A stretch of 64,000 bases of DNA. Origin: Rhodovulum sp. (GTDB taxonomy: Bacteria > Pseudomonadota > Alphaproteobacteria > Rhodobacterales > Rhodobacteraceae). Each line of letters opens with the position of its first letter. Position 1 is the first letter of the stretch. The translations under genes and the position numbers were made by a program. Below are positions 34,638 to 44,554 of this stretch, piece after piece. Location of the stretch: assembly GCA_020637615.1 (NCBI GenBank), contig JACKKC010000001.1:124001-188000 (forward strand). The letters are read 5' to 3'. Below the pieces are notes generated by a model. It was not told the DNA's origin. It made no database searches and was given only the letters and a program-made list of their open reading frames with translations.

Positions 34638-35343
34638 GTGCCTGCCATGCCTGCACGCCCCCCTGACCGCCTGCCCGTCCGGAAAGTGATCGCCGCCCTC
34701 GCCTTCGGGCTGGGGGGCGTGGCGATCCTGCTCGCGCTCGGCATCTGGCAGGTCCAGCGCCTCGCCTGGAAGACCGAGATCATCGACCGCATCGAGGCGC
34801 GCCTCGCCGCGGATCCGGTGCCGCTGCCCGCCGCGCCCTCGCCGGGAGGACCAGTTCCTGCGGGTGCGCGCCACGGGCCGGATCGGCGGCCCGGAGCTGC
34901 ATGTCTATACCTCCGCCCCGCCGCGCGGCGTGGGCTACCGCGTCATCGTCGCCCTCGAGCTCGCGGAGGGAAGGCGCATCCTGCTCGACCGGGGCTTCGT
35001 GCCGATCGAGGAGAAGGACGCCCCCCGCCACGAAGGCAAGATCACCGTCGAAGGCGCGCTGCTCTGGCCGCAGGAGACGGATTACTTCACCAGCGAACCC
35101 GACCGCGCCAAGAACGTCTGGTTCGCCCGCGACGTGGACCTCATGGCCGATGCCCTCGGGACGGAGCCGGTCCTGCTGGTGGTCTCGGCGAGCGACGACC
35201 CGGCGGCGCCGATGCCCCTGCCGGTGACGGTGAACATCCCCAACGACCATCTCGGCTACGCGATCACCTGGTTCGGGCTGGCTCTGGTCTGGGCGGTGAT
35301 GACAGGCTACCTGCTATGGCGTATCAAGCGCCGCACCGACTGA
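34638..35343 (+). pseudogene. surf1: SURF1-family oxidase assembly protein, one frame break
   Basis: SURF1 helps place haem A in subunit I. The N-terminal frame (from GTG 34638 or ATG 34647) gives the first membrane helix and GIWQVQRLAWKTEIIDRIEARL. After about 34846 the protein continues in the next frame with RGVGYRVIVALEL, LLDRGFVPIEEK and the closing helix HLGYAITWFGLALVWAVM. Deleting one G from GGGAGG repairs it. GAGGGG precedes the GTG. Confidence 0.82.
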
Positions 35344-35360
35344 AGCGAGGCCCCGCCCCC

Positions 35361-36755
35361 ATGCTATACGTCTCCACCCGCGGCAATGCGCCGAAGCTCG
35401 GCTTCGAGGAGGCGATGCTGGCGGGCCTGGCGCGCGACGGCGGGCTCTATGTTCCGGAATCCTGGCCGCAGCTGAGCCCGGACGAGATCGCCGCCTTCGC
35501 CGGCCTGCCCTACGAGGAGGTGGCGCTGCGGGTGATGCGGCCCTATCTCGGCGGCGCCTTCGGCGAGGCTGAGTTCCTCGACATCCTCGCCCGCGCCTAT
35601 GCCGGCTTCGACCACCCGGCGCGCTGCCCGCTGCGCCAGACCGGGCCGAACGACTGGCTGCTGGAGCTCTTCCACGGGCCCACGCTCGCCTTCAAGGACG
35701 TGGCGATGCAGCTCATCGGCCAGATGTTCGAGGAGAGCCTGAAACGCAACGACCGGCGGCTGACCATCGTTGGCGCGACCAGTGGCGATACCGGCTCGGC
35801 CGCCATCGAGGCCTTCCGGGGACGCGCGGGCGTGGAGGTCTTCATCCTCTTCCCCGACGGCCGCGTCTCCGAGGTGCAGCGCCGCCAGATGACCACGCCC
35901 GCCGAGGCCAACGTCCATGCGCTCGCCATCGACGGCGATTTCGATGACGCCCAAGCGCGCGTGAAGGACATGTTCAACGATCACGCCTTCCGCGACGCGG
36001 TGGGGCTCGCGGGCGTGAACTCGATCAACTGGGCGCGGGTTCTCGCGCAGGTGGTCTATTACTTCACTTCCGCGGTCGCCCTCGGCGCCCCGCACCGCCC
36101 GGTCAGCTTCACGGTGCCGACCGGCAATTTCGGCGACATCTTCGCGGGCCATGTCGCCCGGCGCATGGGCCTGCCGATCGACCGGCTGGTGATCGCGACC
36201 AACCAGAACGACATCCTGCACCGCACGCTCGCGACCGGCGCCCATCGCCGCGCGGCGGTGCGCCCCTCGATGAGCCCCTCCATGGACATCCAGATCAGCT
36301 CGAACTTCGAGCGCCTGCTCTTCGAGCTCTACGACCGGGAGGGGCCCGCCGTGGCGGCATCCATGGAGGACCTTCGCCGCGCCGGCGGCTTCGAGCTGCC
36401 GCAGGGCGCGCTCGGACAGCTCCGTGACGGCTTCGACAGCGCGAGTGCGTCGGAGGCGGAGACCGCCGCCGCGATCGCCGCCACCTGGCACGAGACCGGG
36501 GAACTCGTCTGCCCGCATACCGCGGTCGGGCTCCATGCCGCGCGGCTGCGCCGCGGCGATCCGGAGGTGCCGATGATCGTGCTCGCCACCGCCCATGCCG
36601 CGAAGTTCCCCGATGCGGTCGAGGCCGCCACCGGACAGCGGCCGGCCCTGCCCGAGCGCATGGCCGACCTCCTGGAGCGGCCCGAGCGCCTGACGCGCGT
36701 GCCCAACGAGCTCGCGGCGATCGAGGCGGTGGTCGGCGGGGAGCGCGTGGCATGA
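35361..36755 (+). CDS. thrC: Threonine synthase
   Basis: ThrC converts O-phosphohomoserine to threonine with PLP. The 464-residue protein has the PLP lysine in HGPTLAFKDVAMQ, the GATSGDTGSAAI phosphate-binding loop and the PTGNFGDIFAG motif. It follows SURF1 by 17 bases and overlaps the next gene by four, as in other Rhodobacterales. Confidence 0.96.
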   Translation: MLYVSTRGNAPKLGFEEAMLAGLARDGGLYVPESWPQLSPDEIAAFAGLPYEEVALRVMRPYLGGAFGEAEFLDILARAYAGFDHPARCPLRQTGPNDWLLELFHGPTLAFKDVAMQLIGQMFEESLKRNDRRLTIVGATSGDTGSAAIEAFRGRAGVEVFILFPDGRVSEVQRRQMTTPAEANVHALAIDGDFDDAQARVKDMFNDHAFRDAVGLAGVNSINWARVLAQVVYYFTSAVALGAPHRPVSFTVPTGNFGDIFAGHVARRMGLPIDRLVIATNQNDILHRTLATGAHRRAAVRPSMSPSMDIQISSNFERLLFELYDREGPAVAASMEDLRRAGGFELPQGALGQLRDGFDSASASEAETAAAIAATWHETGELVCPHTAVGLHAARLRRGDPEVPMIVLATAHAAKFPDAVEAATGQRPALPERMADLLERPERLTRVPNELAAIEAVVGGERVA

Positions 36756-38014
36756 GCGTCGTGACCGGCCGGCTTCCGAACGGGCTGCGCATCGCCGTCG
36801 ATCCCATGCCCGGTCTGCATTCGGCGACCGTGGGGATCTTCCTCAACGCCGGCGGCCGCCACGAGCGCGCCGAGCAATGCGGCGTGGCGCATTTCCTCGA
36901 GCACATGGCCTTCAAGGGCACGCCGAGCCGCACGGCGCTCCGGATCGCCGAGGAGATCGAGGACGTCGGCGGCTACATCAACGCCTATACCGGCAAGGAG
37001 ATGACCGCCTATTACGCGCGCGTGCTCGAGGCGGACGTCGAGATGGCGCTGCGCCTCCTGGCCGACATCGTGCTCAACCCGCTCTTCGCCGAGCCCGACA
37101 TCGAGGTCGAGCGCGGGGTGATCCTCCAGGAGATCGGCCAGGCGCTCGACACGCCGGACGACATCATCTTCGACTGGCTCCAGGAATCGGCCTATCCCGA
37201 TCAGCCCTTCGGCCGGCCGATCCTCGGGCCGGCCGAGCGCGTCTCGGCCTTCGGGCGCTCCGATCTCGCAGGCTTCGTCGGCGAGCATTACGGGCCCGAC
37301 CAGATCATCCTCGCCGCGGCCGGCGCGGTGGACGCGGATGCGCTGCAGGCCGTGGCCGAAGACCTCTTCGGCGGGCTCGCCTCCCGCCCCAAGGCCACCG
37401 CACCCGCCGCGCGCTTCGCCGCCGGCGAGCGCCGCGCCTTCCGCGACCTCGAGCAGGTCCACCTGACCCTCGGCTTCGAGGGCGCCGCGGCGCGGTCGCA
37501 GGAGGTCTATGCCGCGCAGCTCTACGCCATCGCCATGGGCGGCGGCATGTCCTCGCGCCTGTTCCAGGAACTGCGCGAGCGCCGCGGCCTCTGCTACAGC
37601 GTCTTCGCCCAGGCCTCCGCCTACGACGACACCGGCCTGATCTCGCTCTATGCCGGCACCGGGCCGGACCAGATCCGCGAACTCGCGGAACTTACCATGG
37701 ACGAGCTGCGCCGGGGGGCCGAGGGGCTGGCCGAGGCGGAGATCGAGCGCGCGCGCGCCCAGATGAAGGCGGGCCTGCTGATGGGCCTCGAAGGCCCCTC
37801 CGGCCGGGCCGAGCGCCTGGCGCGCCAGCTCGCGATCTGGGACCGGGTGCCGCCGCTCGAGGAGACGCTGGCGCGCATCGAGGCGGTCACCGCGGCCGAT
37901 CTCCGGGACTTCGCCGGGCGGCTGATCGGCGGGGCAGGGCCGGCGCTGGCGCTGCTCGGGCCGATCGGTGACGCCCCGGACCGCGAGGCCCTCGTCAGGC
38001 GCCTCGCCGCCTGA
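36752..38014 (+). CDS. M16 zinc peptidase (processing-protease-like)
   Basis: The 420-residue protein has the inverted zinc motif H47-FLEH51 (HxxEH) with a downstream glutamate in ERGVILQEIGQ, and the R/Y-containing GGGMSSRLFQELRERRGLCYSV region of the second domain. It resembles the mitochondrial processing peptidase beta-subunit-like bacterial peptidases. Start and thrC stop overlap (ATGA). The substrate is unknown. Confidence 0.9.
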   Translation: MSVVTGRLPNGLRIAVDPMPGLHSATVGIFLNAGGRHERAEQCGVAHFLEHMAFKGTPSRTALRIAEEIEDVGGYINAYTGKEMTAYYARVLEADVEMALRLLADIVLNPLFAEPDIEVERGVILQEIGQALDTPDDIIFDWLQESAYPDQPFGRPILGPAERVSAFGRSDLAGFVGEHYGPDQIILAAAGAVDADALQAVAEDLFGGLASRPKATAPAARFAAGERRAFRDLEQVHLTLGFEGAAARSQEVYAAQLYAIAMGGGMSSRLFQELRERRGLCYSVFAQASAYDDTGLISLYAGTGPDQIRELAELTMDELRRGAEGLAEAEIERARAQMKAGLLMGLEGPSGRAERLARQLAIWDRVPPLEETLARIEAVTAADLRDFAGRLIGGAGPALALLGPIGDAPDREALVRRLAA

Positions 38015-38023
38015 GGCCGGGCC

Positions 38024-38620
38024 ATGCTGGGCTTCCGCCGTGGCTCCGGGCCGGTCGTCGAGACGCAGAGGCTGGTGCTGCGCCTGCCCGAAGCCGGCGA
38101 CCACGAGGCCTGGTCCCGGCTCAGGCGCGAGGGCGAGGCCTTCCTGAAGGAATGGGAGCCGACCTGGTCGGTCGATCACTTCAGCCGCAGGGCCTTCCGC
38201 AACCGGGTCTACTGGGCCGCGCGCTCCCGCACCGAGGGCCGGGCGCTGGCGCTCTTCCTGCTGCGCCGCGAGGACGAGCGGCTGCTCGGCGCGATCACGC
38301 TGGACAACATCCGGCGCGGACCGGCGCAATCGGCGACCATCGGCTACTGGATCGGGCCGGAGCACGCGCGCCAGGGCTACATGTCCGAGGCGCTGGCGGC
38401 GGTGGTGCATCACGCCTTCACCGCGCTCGACCTGAGCCGCGTCGAGGCGGCCTGCCTGCCCGAGAACGCCGCCTCGCGCGGCCTGCTGGAGCGCTCCGGC
38501 TTCAAATACGAGGGCGTCGCCCAGAGCTATCTCCAGATCAACGGCCGCTGGCGCAACCACGTGCTCTACGCCAACCTGCGCGGCGACCGGCGCGGCCGCG
38601 CGGCGATCGACGGCGAATGA
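38024..38620 (+). CDS. GNAT N-acetyltransferase, RimJ/RimL-like
   Basis: The 198-residue protein has a GNAT fold: ETQRLVLRLPEAGDHEAW at the start, the acetyl-CoA loop IGPEHARQGYMSEAL, and the RVEAACLPENAASRGLLERSGF segment typical of the RimJ/RimL subgroup that acetylates ribosomal protein N-termini. The actual substrate cannot be assigned. It overlaps the next gene by four bases. Confidence 0.88.
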   Translation: MLGFRRGSGPVVETQRLVLRLPEAGDHEAWSRLRREGEAFLKEWEPTWSVDHFSRRAFRNRVYWAARSRTEGRALALFLLRREDERLLGAITLDNIRRGPAQSATIGYWIGPEHARQGYMSEALAAVVHHAFTALDLSRVEAACLPENAASRGLLERSGFKYEGVAQSYLQINGRWRNHVLYANLRGDRRGRAAIDGE

Positions 38621-40050
38621 CCGCCCGCGCGCCGCTCGCGGATGCCGATGCCGCGCTGCTCGACCGCCTCGCGGCGGCACTCGGGCCCGAGACCGTGCGC
38701 CCCCCCGAGCCCCGCTACCTCGAAGAGCCGCGCGGCCGCTTCCACGGGCGGGCGGCGGCCGTGCTGCGGCCGGCGGATGTCGGCGCGGTGGCCGCGGCGG
38801 TGCGCCTCTGCGCCGCGGCGCGGGTCGGGATCGTGCCCTGGTCCGGCGGCACCGGCCTCGTCGGCGGCCAGATCCTCGAGCGGGGGCCGCTGCCGGTCCT
38901 GATGTCCTTCGAGCGCATGGCGCGCATCCGCGACCTCGACCTCACCGACAACGTGCTGGTGGCGGAGGCCGGTGCGGTGCTGGCCGATGTCCGGGAGGCG
39001 GCCCGCGCCGCCGGCCGCCAGTTCCCGCTCTCCCTCGCCTCGGAAGGCTCGGCGCGCATCGGCGGGCTCCTGGCCACCAATGCCGGCGGCGTCAACGTGC
39101 TGCGGTACGGCAATGCCCGCGATCTCTGCCTCGGGGTCGAGGCGGTGCTGGCCGACGGCACGGTGCTGAACGGGCTGAGCCCGCTGGTGAAGGACAACAT
39201 GGGCTACGATCTGCGCCACCTGCTGATCGGCTCGGAAGGCACGCTTGGGCTCATCACCGCCGCAAGCCTCCGGCTGCACCCGATCCCGCAGGCGACCTCG
39301 ACCGCCTGGATCGCCGTGCGCTCGCCCGCGGCGGCGCTCGAGCTGCTCGGGGAGGCGCGTGCGACGCTCGGCAACACGATTTCGGCCTTCGAGCTCATCC
39401 ACGCCCAGGGCATCGCCTTCCTCGCCGAGGTCCTGCCGCAGGTTCCCCTGCCGCCGGCGATGGACTCGGAGTGGTTCGTGCTGATCGAGGCCGCCGACGC
39501 CCCCGCCGCGCAGGTGCCCGCCCGGCTGGAATCGGTGCTCGAATCCGCGCTCGAAGGCGGGCTTGCCACGGATGCGCTCGTGGCCCAGAACGAGGGCCAG
39601 CGCGCCGTCTTCTGGGGCCTGCGGGAATCGATTCCGGCAGCGAATCGCCTGATCGGCGCCATCTCGAGCCACGACATCTCGCTGCCGCCCTCGCGCCTCG
39701 TGGAATTCGTCGAGCGCGGCCGCGCGGCCGTGGCGGCGATCGACCCGACGCTGCGGATCAACTGCTTCGGCCATCTCGGCGACGGAAACCTGCATTACAA
39801 CGTCTTCCCGCCCCCGGGCCGGCCGAAGGGCGCCTACGACCCGATCCGCGAGGTGGTCAAGGCGGCGGTCCACGATCTCGCGGCATCCCTCGGCGGCTCG
39901 GTCGGCGCCGAGCACGGCGTCGGGCGGCTGAAGACCGGGGATCTGCTCCGCTACGGCGATCCGGGCAGCGTGCTGGCGATGCGCAGGATCAAGAACGCCC
40001 TCGATCCGCAGGGGATCCTCAACCCCGGCGCCGTCCTCGCGGAGCCTTGA
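38617..40050 (+). CDS. FAD-linked D-2-hydroxyacid dehydrogenase (GlcD/D2HGDH-like)
   Basis: The 477-residue flavoprotein has a PCMH-type FAD domain with VPWSGGTGLVGGQ, LLATNAGGVNVLRYGNARDL and LLIGSEGTLGLIT, and a C-terminal domain with GHLGDGNLHYNV and GAEHGVGRLK. These match D-lactate / D-2-hydroxyglutarate dehydrogenases; which substrate is used is not visible. It ends the long rightward operon and is followed by a strong hairpin. Confidence 0.9.
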   Translation: MTARAPLADADAALLDRLAAALGPETVRPPEPRYLEEPRGRFHGRAAAVLRPADVGAVAAAVRLCAAARVGIVPWSGGTGLVGGQILERGPLPVLMSFERMARIRDLDLTDNVLVAEAGAVLADVREAARAAGRQFPLSLASEGSARIGGLLATNAGGVNVLRYGNARDLCLGVEAVLADGTVLNGLSPLVKDNMGYDLRHLLIGSEGTLGLITAASLRLHPIPQATSTAWIAVRSPAAALELLGEARATLGNTISAFELIHAQGIAFLAEVLPQVPLPPAMDSEWFVLIEAADAPAAQVPARLESVLESALEGGLATDALVAQNEGQRAVFWGLRESIPAANRLIGAISSHDISLPPSRLVEFVERGRAAVAAIDPTLRINCFGHLGDGNLHYNVFPPPGRPKGAYDPIREVVKAAVHDLAASLGGSVGAEHGVGRLKTGDLLRYGDPGSVLAMRRIKNALDPQGILNPGAVLAEP

Positions 40051-40423
40051 AGGAAATGCGCCCCCATCTCCGGGGGGGGGGAGAGATGGGGGCGCTCTAT
40101 CCAGACTGGAGGGTCTGAGGGTTAGCAAGCAGCTGTTCCGGTTCCGGAACACCTCCTTTCTGGCGGCAAATGGTTACCAAAAGTTTAACGGATCGTGGTT
40201 CACTCTCTCTTAACGTGTATTTTTCCACTTTTTGCCGGGTCGGCCCGCTCCATTGCGGCGGCGGCCACGCGGATAGCGGGTGAACCGATCCTGCCGGCGA
40301 CCCATGGACCCGCCTTCGGACCGATGCGGCGCGCTGCTCCCGATTTCGCCTTGGACGGGAACCGGGGGCCATGCTAGGCGGGGTCGAGCGGGCGGCACGC
40401 CCCGCGCCCGCCGGTCCCCGCCC
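40051..40423. other. Gene-free spacer with terminator and AT-rich part
   Basis: After the hairpin at 40058-40095, a relatively AT-rich stretch (about 40160-40240) contains TTCCGG-TT-CCGGAA at 40137-40150 and two TTAAC elements whose spacing does not fit a CtrA site. It may hold the promoter for the next GNAT gene. Nothing else is seen up to 40423. Confidence 0.35.
40058..40095 (+). terminator. Terminator hairpin after the flavoprotein gene
   Basis: GCGCCCCCATCTC and GAGATGGGGGCGC form a perfect 13-base stem with a 12-base loop made almost wholly of G. It begins 8 bases after the stop codon. It is not followed by a T run. Confidence 0.7.
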
Positions 40424-40936
40424 ATGTTCCGGATCCACAAGGAAGAGCCCCGCGACGGCCCTGAGGTCGAATATCTCTTCGACCTCGCCTTCGCGCCGGG
40501 ACGCACCGCCCTCTCGTCCTACCGCCTGCGCGACTGCGTCGATGCGGTGGCGGAGCTTTGCCTCGTCGCCCGCGACGATTACGACGCGCTCGGCGCCGCG
40601 ATCCGCTACTGGCCGGTCCGGGTCGGGCCCGGCGGCCCGCCGGCGCTCCTGCTCGGCCCCGTGGCGGTGCACCCCACCCGCCAGGGCGAGGGCCTCGGCG
40701 CCTATCTGATCGGGGAAAGCCTCGAACGGGCGCGCGAGCTCGGCTGGACGCGGGTGATCCTGGTGGGCGACGAGCCCTATTACCGCCGCTTCGGCTTCAC
40801 CCATGCCCGCGCCGCCGGCCTGGATTTCCCGCCCCCGACCAACCCCGACCGCCTGCTGGCGCGCCCGCTGGTTCCCGGCGCCTTCGACGGCATCACCGGG
40901 CTGGTCTCCCACTGGCTGAGCCTCGCCGAACCCTGA
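40424..40936 (+). CDS. GNAT N-acetyltransferase, YhbS-like
   Basis: The 170-residue protein has the acetyl-CoA motif LLLGPVAVHPTRQGEGLGAYL (two pieces, strand and loop) and the YhbS-type EPYYRRFGFTHARAAGLDFPPP segment. YhbS-like enzymes are poorly characterised, so no substrate is proposed. It converges on ptsP. Confidence 0.87.
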   Translation: MFRIHKEEPRDGPEVEYLFDLAFAPGRTALSSYRLRDCVDAVAELCLVARDDYDALGAAIRYWPVRVGPGGPPALLLGPVAVHPTRQGEGLGAYLIGESLERARELGWTRVILVGDEPYYRRFGFTHARAAGLDFPPPTNPDRLLARPLVPGAFDGITGLVSHWLSLAEP

Positions 40937-40966
40937 GACCGCCGCCCGGACGAGGGGCGGGCCGGC

Positions 40967-43225
40967 TCAGACCAGGATGCCCCTGTCGCGCAGATACTCC
41001 TCGAGCATCGGCCGGACCGTCGCCAGCCCCCGCGCGCGACCCGCCTCGATGACGGCGCGCACGGCTTCGAGATCGACCTGCCGCAGCAGCGCCTTGACCG
41101 GCCCGATCGAGGCGGGCCGCATGGAGAGGCTGCGCAGCCCCATGGCCGCGAGCCCCACCGCATCCACCGGCCGCCCGGCATCCTCGCCGCAATAGGAGAG
41201 CGGCGTGCCATGGCCGGCGCAGCGGGCGACGATCTGCTCGATGAAGGCGAGAAAGCTCGCGCTGAGCATGTCGTAGCGCCGCCGCACCAGCTCGTTCTCG
41301 CGGTCGGCGGCGAAGAAGAACTGCTTGAGATCGTTGCCGCCGATCGAGAGGAAATCCACCTGCTCGAAGAAGCGGTCGGGCGCGAAGGCGAGGCTCGGCG
41401 TCTCGAGCATGGCGCCGATCTTCAGGCCCGCCGGCACGCGATGGCCGAGCGCCTGCTCGCGGGCCAGCTCGCGCAGGGTCAGCTCGCGCGCCTCCTCGAA
41501 TTCCTCCGCCTCCGCGACGAAGGGATACATGATCTGCAGCGGCCGCCCGCGCGCGCCGCGCAGGAGCGCCTGGACCTGCATGCGCATGATCCCGGGCCGG
41601 TCGAGCCCGACGCGGATCGCGCGCCAGCCGAGCGCCGGATTCGGCTCGTCGTTGCGCCGCATGTAGGGCAGCACCTTGTCGGAGCCGATGTCGAGCGTGC
41701 GGAACACCACCGGCTTCTCGCCCGCCGAATCGAGGATGCGCGCATAGAGCGCGGCGAGATCGGCGCGCCTCGGCACCGTGGAGCGAACGAGGAACTGCAG
41801 CTCCGTGCGGAAGAGCCCCACGCCGATCGCGCCGCATTTCGGCAGGCTCGGCAGGTCGGCGATCAGCCCGGCGTTCATGTGCAGGGCGAGCGTGACCCCG
41901 TCGCGGGTCCGCGCCGGCTTGTCGCGCAGCGCCACATAGGCCGCCTGGGCCTCGTGCAGCATGTCCACCTTCTCGCGGAAGGCCTTGGCCACGGTCTCCT
42001 CGGGGCGCAGATGCACCACGCCCTGGTCGCCGTCGACGAGGATATGGTCGCCCCCCTGGGCCTCGCGGGTGATGCGCCGGGCATGGATCACCAGCGGGAT
42101 CGCCAGCGCGCGTGCCACGATCGCCGCATGGCTGCCCACCGAGCCCTCCTCGAGCACCACCCCGCTCAGCTTTCGGCCGTAGTCGAGCAGCTCCGCCGGG
42201 CCGATGTTGCGCGCCACGAGGATCGCGTCGTCCGGCAGGTCGCGCCCCTGCGGCGCGGCGGTGCCCGCGAGCAGCCGCAGCAGCCGGTTGGCGAGGTCGT
42301 CGAAATCGTGCAGCCGCTCGCGCAGATAGGGATCGGCGATGCGCGACATGCGGGCGCGGGTCGCGGATTGCTCCTTCTCGACCGCGACCTCGGCGGCGAG
42401 GCCGCTCTCGATCGAGGCCTCCATCCGCATCACCCAGCCCTTGTCGTTGGCGAACATCCGATAGGCGTTGAGCACGTCGCGATGCTCGCCGGCCGTGGCG
42501 AGATATTCCGCCCCGAGCATCTCGTCGACTTCGGCCCGCAGCGCCTCCAGCGCCGTGCGGAGCCTCGCGCATTCCAGCGCCGGATCGTCGCTGATCGGCT
42601 GGCTGATGACGATCTGGGGCTCGTGCAGCACCACGCGGCCCTCCGCGACCCCCTCCTGGCCGACGAGCCCGCGCACGAAGAACGGGCGGCCGTGCGGCCG
42701 GGCGATCTCCATCGGCCCCGGTCCGACGAAGGCGCCGAGCTCGGCCATCTCGGCGATGACCATGGCCACGACCTCGAGCGCATAGATCTCGTCGTCGCTG
42801 TATTCCCGCTCCGTGCGGTTCTGCACCACGAGCACGCCCAGCACCTCGCCGAGCCGCTGGATCGGCACGCCGAGGAAGGAGGAATAGATCTCCTCGCCGG
42901 TCTCGGGCAGGAAGCGGAAGCCGTGGGTATGGGCGGCATCGCGGGTCCGGATCGGCTCCGCGCTCTCGGCGATGCGCCCCACGAGGCCCTGGCCCGGCGC
43001 CAGCCGGGTGGTATGCACCGCCTCCGGGTTGAGGCCCTCGGTGGCGCAGAGCTCGAGCGAAAGATCCTCGCGGCGCAGGTAGACCGAGCAGACCTCGGCC
43101 ACGAGCCCGCGCGCGATCAGCTTGACGATGCGGTCGAGCCGCTCCTGGCCCTCGCCCGGCTCGGCCATCGCCTCGCGCAGCCGCGTGAGGATCACGCGGG
43201 AATCAACCGCTTCCGAAAAGGGCAT
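40967..43225 (-). CDS. ptsP: Phosphoenolpyruvate-protein phosphotransferase PtsP (enzyme I-Ntr)
   Basis: PtsP starts the nitrogen-PTS phosphorelay by passing phosphate from PEP to NPr. The 752-residue protein has an N-terminal GAF domain (about 20-165), the phosphohistidine domain with His366 in GSVGSHAAIVA, and a C-terminal PEP-binding barrel with GLFRTELQFL, GGNDLKQFFF and SYCGEDAG. Partners ptsN and ptsO are not in the window. lysC lies 20 bases upstream on the same strand. Confidence 0.95.
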   Translation of the reverse strand: MPFSEAVDSRVILTRLREAMAEPGEGQERLDRIVKLIARGLVAEVCSVYLRREDLSLELCATEGLNPEAVHTTRLAPGQGLVGRIAESAEPIRTRDAAHTHGFRFLPETGEEIYSSFLGVPIQRLGEVLGVLVVQNRTEREYSDDEIYALEVVAMVIAEMAELGAFVGPGPMEIARPHGRPFFVRGLVGQEGVAEGRVVLHEPQIVISQPISDDPALECARLRTALEALRAEVDEMLGAEYLATAGEHRDVLNAYRMFANDKGWVMRMEASIESGLAAEVAVEKEQSATRARMSRIADPYLRERLHDFDDLANRLLRLLAGTAAPQGRDLPDDAILVARNIGPAELLDYGRKLSGVVLEEGSVGSHAAIVARALAIPLVIHARRITREAQGGDHILVDGDQGVVHLRPEETVAKAFREKVDMLHEAQAAYVALRDKPARTRDGVTLALHMNAGLIADLPSLPKCGAIGVGLFRTELQFLVRSTVPRRADLAALYARILDSAGEKPVVFRTLDIGSDKVLPYMRRNDEPNPALGWRAIRVGLDRPGIMRMQVQALLRGARGRPLQIMYPFVAEAEEFEEARELTLRELAREQALGHRVPAGLKIGAMLETPSLAFAPDRFFEQVDFLSIGGNDLKQFFFAADRENELVRRRYDMLSASFLAFIEQIVARCAGHGTPLSYCGEDAGRPVDAVGLAAMGLRSLSMRPASIGPVKALLRQVDLEAVRAVIEAGRARGLATVRPMLEEYLRDRGILV

Positions 43226-43245
43226 CGGCCGTCCGGTCCCCGGTC

Positions 43246-44472
43246 TCAGCTGGCCTTGTCCAGGCCGAAAGCATCATGCAGTGCCTGAACCGCCAGTTCC
43301 AGATATTTGCGGTCGATCAGCACCGAGACCTTGATCTCCGAGGTGGTGATGACCTTGATATTGACCCCGTCGGCGGCCAGCGCCTCGAACATGCGATGCG
43401 CGACGCCCGCCTGGCTCCGCATGCCGATGCCGACGATGGAGACCTTCGAGACGTTCTCGTCGATGTCGAGGCGGACGTATTTCACCTCGCCCGCGTCGCG
43501 CGTCTCCTCCAGCGCCTTGACCGCGCGCGGGACCTCGTCGACCGGACAGGAGAAGGTCATGTCGGTGCGACCGTCCGCGCCGATGTTCTGCACGATCATG
43601 TCGACATTGACCCCGCCCGAGGCCAGCGGCCCGAAGATCGCCGCGGCGATTCCCGGCCGGTCCGGCACGCCGAGCACCGTCAGCTTCGCCTCGTCGCGCG
43701 AATGCGCGATGCCGCTCACGACCCTGCTTTCCAAGACTTCCTCCTCGTCGCAGACCAGCGTTCCGGGCAGGTCGTCGAAGCTCGACAGCACCTGCAGCCG
43801 CACCTTGTAGCGCATGGCGAGCTCCACCGAGCGCGTCTGCAGCACCTTGGCGCCCAGCGAGGCCAGCTCCAGCATCTCCTCGTAGGAGATCTTGGCGAGC
43901 TTGCGCGCCTTCTTGGTGATGCGCGGGTCGGTGGTATAGACCCCGTCCACATCGGTGTAGATGTCGCAGCGCTCCGCCTCGAGCGCCGCGGCGAAGGCGA
44001 CCGCGGAAGTGTCCGAGCCGCCGCGCCCGAGCGTGGTGATGCGCCCCTCTGGGCTCACGCCCTGGAAGCCCGCGATGACCGCATGCAGCCCCTCGCCGAA
44101 CTTCTGCACCAGCCGCGTCGTGTCAATCTCCATGATCCGCGCGGCGCCATGGGAGGAATTGGTGAGCATCGGCACCTGCCAGCCCTGCCAGCTGCGCGCC
44201 GGCACCCCCATCTCCTGCAGGGTCAGCGCCATGAGGCCCGCGGTCACGTTCTCGCCCGAGGCGACCACGGCATCGTATTCGCGCGCGTCGTAGAACTGCG
44301 CCGTGCGGTCGACCCACCCGACCAGCTCGTTGGTCTTGCCGGCCATCGCCGAGACCACCACCGCCACGTCGAAGCCGCGCTCGACCTCGCGCCTGACCTT
44401 CATGGCCGCGTTGCGGATGCGGTCGAGGTCGGCCACCGAGGTGCCGCCGAATTTCATGACGAGGCGCGGCAT
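43246..44472 (-). CDS. lysC: Aspartate kinase
   Basis: LysC phosphorylates aspartate at the head of lysine, threonine and methionine synthesis. The 408-residue protein has KFGGTSV (7-13), the FAAALEAERCDIYTDVDGVYTTDP kinase segments, and two C-terminal ACT domains (about 265-405) that normally give feedback inhibition by lysine or threonine. With dapE and thrC in the same window it links to two branches of the pathway. Confidence 0.96.
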   Translation of the reverse strand: MPRLVMKFGGTSVADLDRIRNAAMKVRREVERGFDVAVVVSAMAGKTNELVGWVDRTAQFYDAREYDAVVASGENVTAGLMALTLQEMGVPARSWQGWQVPMLTNSSHGAARIMEIDTTRLVQKFGEGLHAVIAGFQGVSPEGRITTLGRGGSDTSAVAFAAALEAERCDIYTDVDGVYTTDPRITKKARKLAKISYEEMLELASLGAKVLQTRSVELAMRYKVRLQVLSSFDDLPGTLVCDEEEVLESRVVSGIAHSRDEAKLTVLGVPDRPGIAAAIFGPLASGGVNVDMIVQNIGADGRTDMTFSCPVDEVPRAVKALEETRDAGEVKYVRLDIDENVSKVSIVGIGMRSQAGVAHRMFEALAADGVNIKVITTSEIKVSVLIDRKYLELAVQALHDAFGLDKAS

Positions 44473-44554
44473 GGGCGCAGGCTCTCAGTTCGGAATGCGA
44501 TCGCGCCCTCTTATGGATTTGCCGCGGCGCCAGCAAGCCGAAGCGGCAATCCGC

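Noticed and set aside
40160..40240. Possible CtrA site from two TTAAC elements
   Set aside because: CtrA sites need TTAA-N7-TTAA(C) spacing; the two elements here are much further apart.
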